Part shown: in pieces, positions 1-8,866 of the stretch
Numbering within the stretch: position 1 is the first letter of the stretch
Layout of the letters: each line of letters opens with the position of its first letter
DNA from: Pelagerythrobacter aerophilus
Lineage (GTDB): Bacteria > Pseudomonadota > Alphaproteobacteria > Sphingomonadales > Sphingomonadaceae
Length of the DNA stretch: 64,000 nt
Assembly (NCBI RefSeq): GCF_003581645.1
Contig: NZ_QXFK01000015.1
Location: forward strand, 62,001 to 126,000
Reading direction: 5' to 3'
Program-made: the position numbers and the translations under genes
The notes under the pieces: model-generated
What the model was told of the DNA's origin: nothing
What the model saw: only the letters and a program-made list of their open reading frames with translations
Databases searched by the model: none

Positions 1-123
1 ACGGGCGGCTGGCACTGCCCCGGCCCCTTCGATCCCGAGCGCCTGCTGGTCCGTTGCGACAATCCGGCGGTTCTTCCGGCCAAGGGAATGCTGGGCCCGT
101 GGCCCGGGACCTTGGCGAATTGA
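1..123 (+). CDS. C-terminal end of an unidentified protein (partial)
   Basis: Only the last 40 codons lie in the window, ending at TGA 121-123. The frame is open from base 1 and most third codon positions are G or C, as in the genuine genes here, so I read it as coding. The visible tail contains GGWHCPGPFD and no domain I recognise. It ends 24 bp before the DUF1285 gene on the same strand, so it may be the upstream member of that operon. No function is assigned. Confidence 0.5.
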   Translation, partial: TGGWHCPGPFDPERLLVRCDNPAVLPAKGMLGPWPGTLAN

Positions 124-147
124 CCGCGCCGTGGCATCGGACACGCG

Positions 148-696
148 ATGCCATACCAACCGCCTCCCGAACTTGCCGGCCTGACGCTCGACGAAATCGC
201 CGAGCAGGTTGCCTCGCGCAAGCTGCCGCCGGTAGAGGAGTGGCGGCCGGAGAGGACCGGCGACAGCCAAATGCGCATCGCGGCCGACGGCACCTGGTAT
301 CACGACGATACCCCGATCACCCGCCCGGCAATGGTGCGCGCCTTTTCCGGCCTGCTCACGCGCGATGAAGATGGAGCACACTGGCTCGTCACCCCGTTCG
401 AAAAACTGTCGGTCGACGTCGAGGATGCGGCTTTCATTGCGACCGACGTGGTTCGGCGCGGGGACGATCTCGCCTTCCGCCTCAATACCGACGAGCTGAT
501 CGTCGCCGGCGCCGACAACCCTTTGCAGGTGATCGGCGAGATCGAGACACCCGCCGTCTATCTCGCCGTGCGACGCGGGTGTGAGGCGCGGCTGAACCGC
601 AGCACCTGGCAGCAACTCGCCGAGATCGCATTGGCCGAAGGCGATGGGCACACGGTGGCGAGCGGGGGCGAAACCTTCGCTCTTCTGCCGCAATGA
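148..696 (+). CDS. DUF1285 domain-containing protein
   Basis: A 182-residue protein that looks like DUF1285 (PF06938), a family of small cytosolic alphaproteobacterial proteins of unknown function. Family-like features are the DGTWYHDD segment, PITRPAMVRAF and the HWLVTPFEKLSVDVEDA stretch in the first half. There is no signal peptide or membrane segment. Its TGA overlaps the ATG of the CoA pyrophosphatase gene by 4 nt (ATGA), which suggests translational coupling; DUF1285, Nudix hydrolase and cca then run as one operon. Family assignment is from memory of the motif pattern; the biological role is unknown. Confidence 0.8.
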   Translation: MPYQPPPELAGLTLDEIAEQVASRKLPPVEEWRPERTGDSQMRIAADGTWYHDDTPITRPAMVRAFSGLLTRDEDGAHWLVTPFEKLSVDVEDAAFIATDVVRRGDDLAFRLNTDELIVAGADNPLQVIGEIETPAVYLAVRRGCEARLNRSTWQQLAEIALAEGDGHTVASGGETFALLPQ

Positions 697-1298
697 ATTC
701 GCTCTTCGACCGCCTCGAAGCCCTGTTCGAACAGGGGCACCGCGCGGACATTCCCGATCTGTTGACCGACGAGCGCTTTGCCGATGCCGGTCGCACGGCA
801 GATGCCGCGGTCCTGATCGCGGTGACCGATCGCCCCTCGCCCGGTCTAATCCTGACGCAGCGCCCACACGACATGCGCGATCACCCCGGACAGGTCGCCT
901 TCCCCGGCGGCAAGATCGACCCGGGTGAAACCGCGATCGAAGCCGCCCTGCGCGAGGCCGAGGAGGAACTCTCCATGCGCCCCGGAGACGTGCGCGTGAT
1001 CGGCACGACCGACCAATACCAGACGGGCACCGGGTTCGATGTCACGCCGGTGCTCGGCGTCGTGCCGCCCGATCTGCCGCTGGTCGCCAATCCCGGCGAG
1101 GTCGAGGCATGGTTCGAGGCCCCGCTCGACCTGCTGCTCGACCGCGCCAACTGGACGGAGCACGAGGTATTCTGGCGCGGGGCGACGCGGCGCTACCTCG
1201 AATATCACTACGACGGTTTCCGCATCTGGGGCGTGACCGCGGCGATCATTGCCAACCTTGCCCGGCGGATCGAATACAAGGCGCTGTTCGATGGCTGA
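693..1298 (+). CDS. CoA pyrophosphatase (Nudix, NudL-like)
   Basis: A 201-residue Nudix hydrolase. The Nudix box spans about residues 73-95 (GKIDPGE, then REAEEE), with Ser where the box usually has Gly. It is preceded by the extended LTQRPHDMRDHPGQVAFPGG signature of the NudL/UPF0035 subgroup, whose known members cleave coenzyme A to 3',5'-ADP and 4'-phosphopantetheine. The start overlaps the DUF1285 stop by 4 nt and its own stop overlaps the start of cca by 8 nt. Substrate is inferred from the subgroup signature, not shown. Confidence 0.85.
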   Translation: MNSLFDRLEALFEQGHRADIPDLLTDERFADAGRTADAAVLIAVTDRPSPGLILTQRPHDMRDHPGQVAFPGGKIDPGETAIEAALREAEEELSMRPGDVRVIGTTDQYQTGTGFDVTPVLGVVPPDLPLVANPGEVEAWFEAPLDLLLDRANWTEHEVFWRGATRRYLEYHYDGFRIWGVTAAIIANLARRIEYKALFDG

Positions 1299-2469
1299 GT
1301 ACCTGCCTTCCGCGGAATGGACGCAGCGCCAGGATCTTGCCGCGCTCGTCGCAGCCCTAGGCGCGGACAACGTTCGCTGGGTCGGCGGCGCGGTGCGCGA
1401 TACGCTGCTCGGGCATGATGTACGGGATATCGACGCTGCCACTCCGCTCGAGCCCGCTGCGGTGATGGAGCGGTTGCGGGCAGCCGGGATCAGGGCCGTT
1501 CCGACCGGGATCGACCATGGCACCGTCACCGCGGTCCTGCCCCGCGGTCCGGTGGAAATCACCACGCTCCGTCACGACGTTTCGACCGACGGGCGCCGCG
1601 CTACGATCGCCTTCGCGCAGGATTGGCGCGAAGATGCCGCCCGGCGCGATTTCACGATCAACGCGCTCTACGCCGCGCCGGATACGCTCGAGATCTTCGA
1701 CTGGTTCGGCGGGCTCGCCGATCTCGCGGCGCAGCGTGTGCGGTTCATCGGCGAGGCGCGCCAGCGCATTCGCGAGGATCACCTGCGCATTCTGCGCTAT
1801 TTCCGCTTTCAAGCGCGCTTCGGCGCCGAACTCGACGCCGAGGCGGAGGAGGCTTGCGCGGAGCTTGCCGCCACTCTCAAGGGCCTTTCACGGGAACGCG
1901 TCGCGGGCGAATTGCTCAACCTGCTCGGCCTGCCCGATCCAGGCGACACGGTGGCGAGGATGCTGGCGCTTGGAGTGCTGCCTGTGGTTCTGCCGGAAGC
2001 CGGCACCAGGGGTATCGAGGCGCTCGACCGGCTCGTCGCCAACGAGCGAGCGGTGGATATCGCACCCAATCCGATCCGTCGTCTCGCGGCGCTTCTGCCC
2101 CCGCTGCCTGCGGTCGCCGAAACCGTAGCGGCACGCCTCCGGCTTTCGAAGGCGCAGCGCGAGCGGATTACCCGTGCCGCCGCACGCGGCGCCGAGGATG
2201 CGCTGCAACCCCGCGCGCTGGCTTACCGTGAAGGCATCGACTGCGCGATCGATCGGCTGCTTCTCACGGGCGCCGATGTCGCGCCGCTGATCGGCTGGCA
2301 GGTGCCGGAGCTTCCGCTCAAAGGCGGGGAGATCGTGACGCGAGGGGTTGCCGCAGGGCCGGAGGTCGCCCGCACGCTGCGAAAAGTGGAATCCCGGTGG
2401 ATCGAGGAAGGCTTCCCCGGGCGCGACCGGGTGAATGGTATCCTGGATGAGGTGCTCGGAGACATCTGA
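1291..2469 (+). CDS. cca: CCA tRNA nucleotidyltransferase / poly(A) polymerase-type
   Basis: A 392-residue class II nucleotidyltransferase that adds or repairs the 3' CCA end of tRNAs in the cytosol. Visible motifs are GGAVRD at residues 32-37, the metal-binding DxD at D46/D48, RRDFTINALY at 118-127 (nucleotide selection region) and EDHLRILRYFRF in the neck domain. I chose ATG 1291 because the family begins shortly before the GGAVRD strand; the upstream extension in this frame lies inside the Nudix gene. It is the third gene of a tightly overlapping operon. A poly(A) polymerase role is possible but the short bacterial form without an HD domain fits CCA addition better. Confidence 0.88.
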   Translation: MAEYLPSAEWTQRQDLAALVAALGADNVRWVGGAVRDTLLGHDVRDIDAATPLEPAAVMERLRAAGIRAVPTGIDHGTVTAVLPRGPVEITTLRHDVSTDGRRATIAFAQDWREDAARRDFTINALYAAPDTLEIFDWFGGLADLAAQRVRFIGEARQRIREDHLRILRYFRFQARFGAELDAEAEEACAELAATLKGLSRERVAGELLNLLGLPDPGDTVARMLALGVLPVVLPEAGTRGIEALDRLVANERAVDIAPNPIRRLAALLPPLPAVAETVAARLRLSKAQRERITRAAARGAEDALQPRALAYREGIDCAIDRLLLTGADVAPLIGWQVPELPLKGGEIVTRGVAAGPEVARTLRKVESRWIEEGFPGRDRVNGILDEVLGDI

Positions 2470-2607
2470 GGTTGCTTCATCCGGGTTTAATGTGGAAATG
2501 GTACACCGTGTTCATCGCCGACAGGCAGGACATGTCACCGCGTGCCTCGCGCGTGGTGAGCCTCCCGTCCGGTTTTCCGGGCATGCGGGTTCCTGCTCTT
2601 GCGGCGG

Positions 2608-2635
2608 GGCGCTAGGCGCCGAGGGATTTTTCAAG
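2608..2635 (+). terminator. weak hairpin with T-run after cca (possible terminator)
   Basis: A 5-bp perfect stem (GGCGC/GCGCC, loop TAG) at 2608-2620 is followed, after a 6-nt purine stretch, by TTTTT at 2627-2631. The gap before the T-run makes it a poor intrinsic terminator. It lies in the 266-bp interval between cca and the next gene, which otherwise shows nothing I can identify except a doubtful 41-codon frame. Confidence 0.22.
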
Positions 2636-2735
2636 CCTTCGAAGGGCGCGCCCGTGATCCAAACTGGCTGATACTCGTGCGGGTCTCGCGTCGTACAGCT
2701 TTGCGTTTGATATTAAGTAATTACGGAGTGGAATT

Positions 2736-3302
2736 ATGAAGTTCTCGAAAATGGCCATTGGCGCCATCGCCGCCGCCGGGATCGCGACGGCGGCCCATGC
2801 TCAGGGTGTCACCGTCGGCGCTACCGTCTACGGGCCCGAAGGCAATTCGGTCGGCACGGTCGAGAGCGTCGCCGACGGCGTCGTGACCGTGGACACCGGC
2901 AAGCACAAGGCGCCGCTGCCCTCCAACGCCTTCGGCGAGAGCGACAAGGGCCCGACCATCACGGTCACCAAGGCGCAGCTCGACGGAATGCTGGACGAGC
3001 AGCTTGCCGCGGCCAACGCCAAGCGCGATGCGGCGCTGGTCGAAGCCGCCGCCGTGGTCACGGCCGACAACCAGCCGCTCGGCGTCGTCAAGAGCATCGC
3101 GGGCAACACCGTGATCGTCAGCGGCGGCCAGGGCGACCTGAACCTTCTTCGCGAGCACTTCGCGGTCAACCAGAGCGGCCAGCTCATGGTGCTGTTCACC
3201 GACGCGCAGCTTGACCAAGCGGTTGCGGCCCAGGGTGCGACCGCGCAGAGTCCCGCGGCCGGCGGAGCGCAGGCCGAAACGACGGCTGGCGCTACCGAAT
3301 AA
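2736..3302 (+). CDS. secreted protein with two copies of a beta-rich PRC-barrel-like domain
   Basis: A 188-residue protein with a clear Sec signal peptide (MKFSKMAIGAIAAAG, cleavage near AHA-Q23). The mature part contains two similar units: about residues 26-87, with VYGPEGNSVGTVESV and VTKAQLDGML, and about 104-164, with VTADNQPLGVVKSI and FTDAQLDQAV. Each begins with a strand pattern resembling a PRC barrel. The tail is Ala/Gly/Thr rich. A GGAG ribosome site lies just before the ATG. It stands alone between cca and a convergent parC, with an intrinsic terminator behind it. Likely periplasmic; function unknown. Confidence 0.8.
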   Translation: MKFSKMAIGAIAAAGIATAAHAQGVTVGATVYGPEGNSVGTVESVADGVVTVDTGKHKAPLPSNAFGESDKGPTITVTKAQLDGMLDEQLAAANAKRDAALVEAAAVVTADNQPLGVVKSIAGNTVIVSGGQGDLNLLREHFAVNQSGQLMVLFTDAQLDQAVAAQGATAQSPAAGGAQAETTAGATE

Positions 3303-3327
3303 GTTTTCTCTTCGGATCGCAAGGAAG

Positions 3328-3358
3328 GGGCCGGGTGCTGGTGCATTCGGCCCTTTTT
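3328..3358 (+). terminator. rho-independent terminator
   Basis: A 6-bp GC stem (GGGCCG at 3328-3333, CGGCCC at 3348-3353) with a 14-nt loop is followed at once by TTTTT (3354-3358). It ends transcription of the secreted protein gene before the convergent parC stop at 3366. Confidence 0.75.
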
Positions 3359-3365
3359 CTGTGAC

Positions 3366-5651
3366 CTAGAAGCGGTTGTCCTTCGGGAATCCCTGCGGCG
3401 GCAGGCGGCCCGCGGCGCCGCGCGCGACCTTCCACTGCCAAATCTCGGTTTCCGTCCGGGTCCGCCCGGTTTCGCCGCCCATGGTCCAGCTCAGGCCCTC
3501 CGCGAGGGTGAAAGTGATCGCATCGCTGAGGCCACCGTCGCGGTAGCGCTGGAGAGTAACCCCCTGCCCGCGCGCCAGCATCGGCAGCTCCTCGAGATTG
3601 AAGACGACCAGCTTGCGGTTGTCGCCGACCACGGCGACGTGATCGTGCGGCTCGGCAATCTCGCGAACAACCCGCAGTTTGGCGCCACCCTTCAGGTTTA
3701 CGACCTGCCGCCCTTTGCGCGTTTCGGCGAGGATTTCGTCGGTCGCGGCTGCGAAGCCCTTGCCCGTCGTCGCCGCCAGCAGGAGTTGCCCCTTCGGCTT
3801 GTGCACGATGAGGCCCACGACCTGCGCTTCGGGATCGATATCGAGCATGTTGCGGATCGGTTCGCCGAAGCCGCGCGCGCCCGGCAGCTTGTCCGCGCCG
3901 AGCGTATAGATGCGCCCGTCGTCCGCCACGACGAGCAGCTTGTCGGTGGTCTGCGCATGGACTGCGAATGCCGAGCCATCGCCTTCCTTGAACTTGAAAT
4001 CGCCGGCGAGATCGACGTGTCCCTTCGCGCCCCGAATCCAGCCCTTCTGCGACAGAATCACCGTGACCGGCTCCTTCTCGATCATCGCGTCCATGCTGAA
4101 TTCGACCGCGGGCGCAGCCTCCGCCACGGTCGTGCGGCGGCGGCCGAGCTGGGTATCCTCGCCGTACTCCTTGCGCAGCGCGCCCAGATCGCGCTTCAGC
4201 CGCGTGCGCTGCCGCGCCGGGCTGTCGAGCAGCTTGGTAAGCTCGTCCTGCTCCTTCAGCAGCGCGTCCTTCTCCTGCCGGAGCTGCATCTCCTCGAGCT
4301 TGCGCAAGCTGCGCAGCCGCATGTTGAGGATCGCCTCGGCCTGGCGGTCGGTGAGGTTGAACTCCGCCATCATCACCGGCTTGGGCTCGTCCTCGGTCCG
4401 AATGATCTCGATCACCCGGTCGAGATTGAGGAAGGCGATGATGTAGCCCTCGACCAGCTCCAGCCGCCGAGCGATTTGTTCGAGCCGGTGGCGGCTGCGG
4501 CGCTGGAGGATGTCGATCTGGCTCGCGGTCCAGTGCGTCAGCAGCTCCTTCAGGCCCATGACCATCGGCGTGCGGTGTGCGTCGAGCACGTTCATGTTGA
4601 GGCCGAAGCGGGTTTCGAGATCGCTCAGCTTGTAGAGCGATTCCTTGAGCAGTTCGGGATCGACGTTGCGGCTGCGCGGGACCAGCACCAGGCGGATATT
4701 CTCGTCGCTCTCGTCGCGGATATCCTCGAGGATGGGCAGCTTCTTGTCGGCGATGAGCTGCGCGATCTGCTCGATCAGCTTGCCCTTCTGCACCTGGTAG
4801 GGGATTTCGCTGACGACGAGCTGCCACTGGCCGCCGCCGAGCCGCTCGATCCCCGCCTCGCGATCCTCGGCCTTCTCCGCCTCCGTGGCATGGAAGCGCG
4901 CGCGGACACGGAAACTGCCGCGGCCGGTCTCATAGGCCTGGGAGATCATCTCCGGACTGTCGACGATCAGGCCGCCGGTCGCGAAATCGGGGCCCTGGAA
5001 CAGCTCCATCAACCGCGCGTGCTCGACATGCGGGTTGTCGATCAGCTCGAGCGTGGCATCGATGATCTCGGCGACGTTGTGGCTCGGGATGTTGGTTGCC
5101 ATGCCGACCGCAATGCCGCTGGCACCGTTGGCGAGCAGGTTGGGGAACAGGCCCGGAAAAATCTCCGGCTCCTGCTCCTCACCGTTATAAGTCGGGATGA
5201 ACTCGACCGTGCCCTCGTCGAGCCCTTCCATCAGGCGCAGCGCGGTCCTGGTCAGGCGCGCTTCGGTGTAGCGGTAGGCCGCGGCGTTATCGCCGTCGAT
5301 ATTGCCGAAGTTGCCCTGCCCCTCCACCAGCGGATAGCGCAGCGCGAAATCCTGCGCGAGGCGCACCATCGCATCATAAACGCTGGCATCGCCGTGCGGG
5401 TGGTACTTGCCGATCACGTCGCCGACCACGCGCGCGGACTTCTTGAAGGCCGAGGACGGGTCGAGCTTAAGCTGCCGCATCGCCCATAGCAGGCGGCGGT
5501 GGACCGGCTTCAGCCCATCGCGCAGATCGGGCAGCGAACGCGCGGTGATCGTCGAGAGCGCATAGACTAGATAGCGCTCTTCCAGCGCGGAATCGAACGG
5601 CGCATCGACGATCGCGTCGAAGGGGTCTTTTTCATCTTGCAGGGTCGCCAT
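3366..5651 (-). CDS. parC: DNA topoisomerase IV subunit A
   Basis: A 761-residue type IIA topoisomerase A subunit, which with ParE decatenates daughter chromosomes. The winged-helix and tower region opens with [19 protein letters not shown], and the catalytic tyrosine is Y128 in [11 protein letters not shown]. The C-terminal blades of the beta-pinwheel are degenerate and the GyrA box is not evident, which points to ParC rather than GyrA; alphaproteobacterial GyrA is also usually longer. In the quinolone-resistance region the sequence is [10 protein letters not shown], with Ala89 where E. coli ParC has Ser80. It is a single gene, convergent with the upstream plus-strand gene and divergent from the PfpI gene. 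Confidence 0.93.
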   Translation of the reverse strand: MATLQDEKDPFDAIVDAPFDSALEERYLVYALSTITARSLPDLRDGLKPVHRRLLWAMRQLKLDPSSAFKKSARVVGDVIGKYHPHGDASVYDAMVRLAQDFALRYPLVEGQGNFGNIDGDNAAAYRYTEARLTRTALRLMEGLDEGTVEFIPTYNGEEQEPEIFPGLFPNLLANGASGIAVGMATNIPSHNVAEIIDATLELIDNPHVEHARLMELFQGPDFATGGLIVDSPEMISQAYETGRGSFRVRARFHATEAEKAEDREAGIERLGGGQWQLVVSEIPYQVQKGKLIEQIAQLIADKKLPILEDIRDESDENIRLVLVPRSRNVDPELLKESLYKLSDLETRFGLNMNVLDAHRTPMVMGLKELLTHWTASQIDILQRRSRHRLEQIARRLELVEGYIIAFLNLDRVIEIIRTEDEPKPVMMAEFNLTDRQAEAILNMRLRSLRKLEEMQLRQEKDALLKEQDELTKLLDSPARQRTRLKRDLGALRKEYGEDTQLGRRRTTVAEAAPAVEFSMDAMIEKEPVTVILSQKGWIRGAKGHVDLAGDFKFKEGDGSAFAVHAQTTDKLLVVADDGRIYTLGADKLPGARGFGEPIRNMLDIDPEAQVVGLIVHKPKGQLLLAATTGKGFAAATDEILAETRKGRQVVNLKGGAKLRVVREIAEPHDHVAVVGDNRKLVVFNLEELPMLARGQGVTLQRYRDGGLSDAITFTLAEGLSWTMGGETGRTRTETEIWQWKVARGAAGRLPPQGFPKDNRF

Positions 5652-5691
5652 GCTCCTCGCCCTAGCAGCGCCACGCCCCGGCTAACAGAGC

Positions 5692-5717
5692 GGAACGGTG
5701 CGCTTTCCCCACACGTT
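5692..5717 (+). promoter_or_regulatory. EcfG-type general stress promoter (perfect consensus)
   Basis: GGAAC at 5692-5696 and CGTT at 5714-5717 are separated by 17 bp. This matches exactly the GGAAC-N16/17-CGTT element recognised by EcfG-type sigma factors of the alphaproteobacterial general stress response. A start about 6 nt downstream would leave a leader near 30 nt holding an AGGAGA ribosome site before the PfpI gene at 5752. The element is seen directly; the sigma factor assignment is from established knowledge. Confidence 0.72.
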
Positions 5718-5751
5718 GCAGTGGCGCACGAAACGAAAAAAGGAGAGCTCC

Positions 5752-6291
5752 ATGACACGCGTTCTCATCCTCGCGACCGACGGCTTCGAACAATCCGAAC
5801 TGATGAAGCCGCGTGAGAACCTCGAGAAGGCCGGAATCGAAACGGCGATCGCCAGTCTCGAAGACGGAGACATTCGCGGCTGGCACCAGAAGGACTGGGG
5901 TGACACCGTAAAGGTCGATATCACCGTCGATGAGGTTGGAGTGGGCGACTACGATGCGCTTATGCTTCCCGGCGGACAGATCAATCCTGATATTCTGCGG
6001 ATGAACGAGAAGGCCGTCGCCATCGTCCGCGAGTTCGATGCGGCCGGGAAGCCGATCGCCGCGATCTGTCACGCGCCGTGGCTGCTTGCGGAGGCGGGGA
6101 TCATCGACGGCAGGACCGTGACTGGTTGGCCGTCGATCCGCACCGACCTCAAGAATGCAGGCGCCACAGTGGTCGACAAGGAGGTGGCCACCGACGGTAA
6201 CTTCATCACGAGCCGCCGTCCGGATGACATTCCGGCATTTTCCGAGGCACTGATCGAGCGCCTGCAGTCCGATCAGCGGGACGCCGCTTAG
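5752..6291 (+). CDS. PfpI/DJ-1 family protein (type 1 glutamine amidotransferase fold)
   Basis: A 179-residue cytosolic protein of the PfpI/YhbO branch of the DJ-1 superfamily. The nucleophile elbow is AICHAPWLL, with Cys followed by His, and the glutamate usually paired with the Cys is plausible in the GFEQSEL strand near the N terminus. Relatives act in protein or nucleotide deglycation or as chaperones under stress; which activity applies here cannot be read from sequence. ATG 5752 has AGGAGA 7 nt upstream. A perfect EcfG-type promoter precedes it, so it is likely a general-stress gene. Its stop overlaps the convergent methyltransferase gene by 4 nt. Confidence 0.88.
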   Translation: MTRVLILATDGFEQSELMKPRENLEKAGIETAIASLEDGDIRGWHQKDWGDTVKVDITVDEVGVGDYDALMLPGGQINPDILRMNEKAVAIVREFDAAGKPIAAICHAPWLLAEAGIIDGRTVTGWPSIRTDLKNAGATVVDKEVATDGNFITSRRPDDIPAFSEALIERLQSDQRDAA

Positions 6292-7484
6292 CGGAGGAAA
6301 AGACTCGCCAGCTCGACGTGGGTCGACCAGACGAACTGGCCCACCGGGCGAACGCGCTCCAGCCGGTAGCCGCCTTCCACCAGCCGGGCTGCGTCGCGGG
6401 CCCAGCTCGACGGATTGCAGCTGACGTAGACGATCCGCGCCACGGTGCTTTCGGCGAGGCGCGAGACCTGCTCTCTTGCCCCCGCGCGCGGCGGGTCGAG
6501 CAGGACCGCGTCAAAGCGGTTGAGTTCGTCGGGCTGGAGCGGGTTGCGGAACAAGTCGCGATGCATGGCATGGACCGGCCGTCCCGATCTGCCCGCCACA
6601 CCCTTGCAAGCCAGATGAGCGTCTCGCGCGGCTTCGACCGCCAGCACCTTCCCCGTTTCGGCCAGCGGAAACGAGAACGTGCCGAGGCCCGCGAACAGGT
6701 CGGCGACAACGCCGGCGCCGGCGAGCCATTCGCGTGCGGCACCGGCGAGAGCCGCTTCACCGTCGACGGTGGCCTGGAGGAAGCTGCCGCTGGGGAAACC
6801 GACCGGAATGCCCGAGAGCGACACCGTCGCCGGTTCGGGCTCCCAGACCGGTTCGGGGCCATAGCCCTGGTCCAGCGTGAGCCGTGCGAGCCGGTTCTCC
6901 TGCGCGAAAGTGAGCAGCGCTTCGGTTTCCTCAAGGCCCTCGACGGGCAGGTTCGCGAGCGCGCAGTCCACGCCCTGATCGGTCAGCGCCAGCTCTATGT
7001 CGACCGCGAAGCGCCCCTTGCGGCGAGCAAGCAGGGCGCGAAGCGCGGGCACGAGCGCGAATAGCTCCGGCCGCAAGATATGGCATTCGCGCATGTCGAC
7101 CACCCGGTGGGAACCCGCCTCGCGAAAGCCGATCACCGGCTTTCCCCCGGCGGAAAGCGCATGCAGCGCGCACCGGCGGCGGCTGCGCGGCGGCGACAGG
7201 TGCGGCGCAAGCATCTCGCCGATCGCGACGCCCTGCGATTGCGCGGCGAAGGCTACCCGTTCGGTGACATAACGCGCGATCGATGCCTCGTCGCAATGCT
7301 GGAGCTGGCATCCGCCGCAGGTGCCGAAGTGGCGACACGGCGGAACCGCATGGTGCGGCCCGGGCGAGAGCGATCCGTCGGGAAGAAGCGTGTCGCCCGG
7401 CGCGGCATAGCGTACGTGCCGGCCATCGGCAGTGACGCCATCGCCCTTGGCGGCGATGCGGACGATCTCGGATTCTTCGCTCAC
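6288..7484 (-). CDS. class I SAM-dependent RNA methyltransferase (RlmD/TrmA family, m5U)
   Basis: A 398-residue member of the TrmA/RlmC/RlmD family that methylates C5 of uridine in rRNA or tRNA. An iron-sulfur-type cysteine cluster is visible near residues 54-70 (CRHFGTCGGCQLQHC), then the Rossmann motif ADLFAGLGTFSFPLA, the LLDPPRAGAREQV segment, and the catalytic region VSCNPSSWARD. An N-terminal TRAM-like segment is present. The start is GTG at 7484: its GTGA overlaps the stop of the NAD(P)HX repair gene by 4 nt, and the longer frame upstream lies inside that gene. The exact target nucleotide is not decidable here. Confidence 0.88.
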   Translation of the reverse strand: MSEESEIVRIAAKGDGVTADGRHVRYAAPGDTLLPDGSLSPGPHHAVPPCRHFGTCGGCQLQHCDEASIARYVTERVAFAAQSQGVAIGEMLAPHLSPPRSRRRCALHALSAGGKPVIGFREAGSHRVVDMRECHILRPELFALVPALRALLARRKGRFAVDIELALTDQGVDCALANLPVEGLEETEALLTFAQENRLARLTLDQGYGPEPVWEPEPATVSLSGIPVGFPSGSFLQATVDGEAALAGAAREWLAGAGVVADLFAGLGTFSFPLAETGKVLAVEAARDAHLACKGVAGRSGRPVHAMHRDLFRNPLQPDELNRFDAVLLDPPRAGAREQVSRLAESTVARIVYVSCNPSSWARDAARLVEGGYRLERVRPVGQFVWSTHVELASLFLR

Positions 7485-8866
7485 AGGAAGCGCGCGTAGG
7501 CGGTCTTGACGGCTTGCGCCAGTTCCTCGGCGGTGAATACGGCACCCGCGACGTGGGCGGCTTCGTGGTGCAGCCAGACGGCCTGCTCGGCCGCTTCGAA
7601 CGCGGATGCACCCGTGGCCATGCGGCTGGCGGCCATACCGGCGAGCACGTCGCCCGTCCCGGCGGTCGAGAGCCATGTCGGGCCGGGTGGGAACAGGCGC
7701 GTCGTACCGTCGGGGGCACAGAGTACGGTGTCGGGCCCCTTGGCGAGAACGGTCGCACCGCTCGCCTTGGCAAGACTGCGCGCCATCGCGAGCTTATCGG
7801 CACGCGCGATACCGTATGCGTCGCACTGCCGAGCGAGCTCGCCTTCGTGCGGTGTCACCAGCACGTCCTGCGAGAACGTCCGGCGACCGAGCAGGATCAG
7901 CGCATCGGCATCGAGCACCAGTGGTGCACGGCAGGCCAAGGCTGCGTCGAGCCGCGCCCTCGCCTCCTCGTCACGGCCCAGCCCGGGGCCGGCGAGAAGC
8001 GCGCCGATCCGCACGTCATCCAGTGACTGTGTCAGGGGCCGCTCGTCCACCACGAGCGCCGGCGATGTCGCCGGTGGATCGTTCGAGAGCAATTTCACAT
8101 ATCCAGCGCCGGAGTGCATCGCCGCGCGGCAGGCGAGCAAGGCTGCACCCGGCATTGCGCCGCCGACGATGGCGAGCAGGCCGCGCCGGTACTTGTGCGC
8201 ATCGGCCGCAGGCGGTTCGAAGCAAGGGCGCTCGGACAGGCTCGCGCCAGCACGCGGTGCACGAACGCCGATATCGACTAGCCGGCGCAGGCCCATTCTC
8301 CCGCTCGCGGGCATGGTCCAGTGCGCGAATTTCCACGCCCCCAGGGCCACCGTGAGATCGATCCGCGGCAGATCGTCGTTCAGCAGTGCCCCGGAGTCGC
8401 TATCGACTCCGCTCGGCAGGTCGATCGCCACGCAATGATGGTGATGCGCCGCGAAATCCTTCAACAGCGTATGGAGATCCTGCGACAGCGGGCGGGTGAG
8501 GCCGCTCCCGAACAGGCAATCGACCAGCACTGCTCCGCGCCGTCCCTCGCCCGTTGTCGCGACCTCGCCGCGATAAAGCGCCCGTGCGTTGCTCGCCGCC
8601 TCGGTCTTGGGTTCGATCGGAGCGACAACGAGCACGTCGAGTCCGCGTTTGCGCAGGACCTCGGCGATCACGTAGCCGTCGCCGCCATTGTTGCCGGGGC
8701 CGCAGAGCACCATCACCGGCCGGTTAGCCGCGAGCCGCCAGACCCACTCCGCCGCGCCGCGCCCGGCGCGCTGCATCAGTTCGTCGACGCTGGTCCCGCC
8801 ATCGATCAGCGCCTGCTCGGCCGCCTGCATTTCGGCGACCGTGAGGACCGGATCATTCCCCGGCAT
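7481..8866 (-). CDS. nnr: bifunctional NAD(P)H-hydrate epimerase / ADP-dependent dehydratase
   Basis: A 461-residue fusion that repairs hydrated NADH and NADPH. The N-terminal epimerase domain (about 1-210) carries VLCGPGNNGGDGYVIAEVL around residues 53-71. The C-terminal ribokinase-like dehydratase domain (about 225-461) carries VLDADALILLG, VTPHEGELA and the phosphate-binding AGTGDVLAGMAA with the catalytic Asp. It lies in a minus-strand operon: its start overlaps the lipoprotein gene upstream by 14 nt and its stop overlaps the RNA methyltransferase start by 4 nt. Confidence 0.93.
   Translation of the reverse strand: MPGNDPVLTVAEMQAAEQALIDGGTSVDELMQRAGRGAAEWVWRLAANRPVMVLCGPGNNGGDGYVIAEVLRKRGLDVLVVAPIEPKTEAASNARALYRGEVATTGEGRRGAVLVDCLFGSGLTRPLSQDLHTLLKDFAAHHHHCVAIDLPSGVDSDSGALLNDDLPRIDLTVALGAWKFAHWTMPASGRMGLRRLVDIGVRAPRAGASLSERPCFEPPAADAHKYRRGLLAIVGGAMPGAALLACRAAMHSGAGYVKLLSNDPPATSPALVVDERPLTQSLDDVRIGALLAGPGLGRDEEARARLDAALACRAPLVLDADALILLGRRTFSQDVLVTPHEGELARQCDAYGIARADKLAMARSLAKASGATVLAKGPDTVLCAPDGTTRLFPPGPTWLSTAGTGDVLAGMAASRMATGASAFEAAEQAVWLHHEAAHVAGAVFTAEELAQAVKTAYARFL

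Noticed and set aside
2490-2615. 41-codon open frame after cca
   Set aside because: No ribosome site, no recognisable features and codon use not distinct from chance; could be real but cannot be supported.
3639-5489. 616-codon open frame antisense to parC
   Set aside because: Shadow of parC; the product has no recognisable domain and the composition of a mirrored codon bias.
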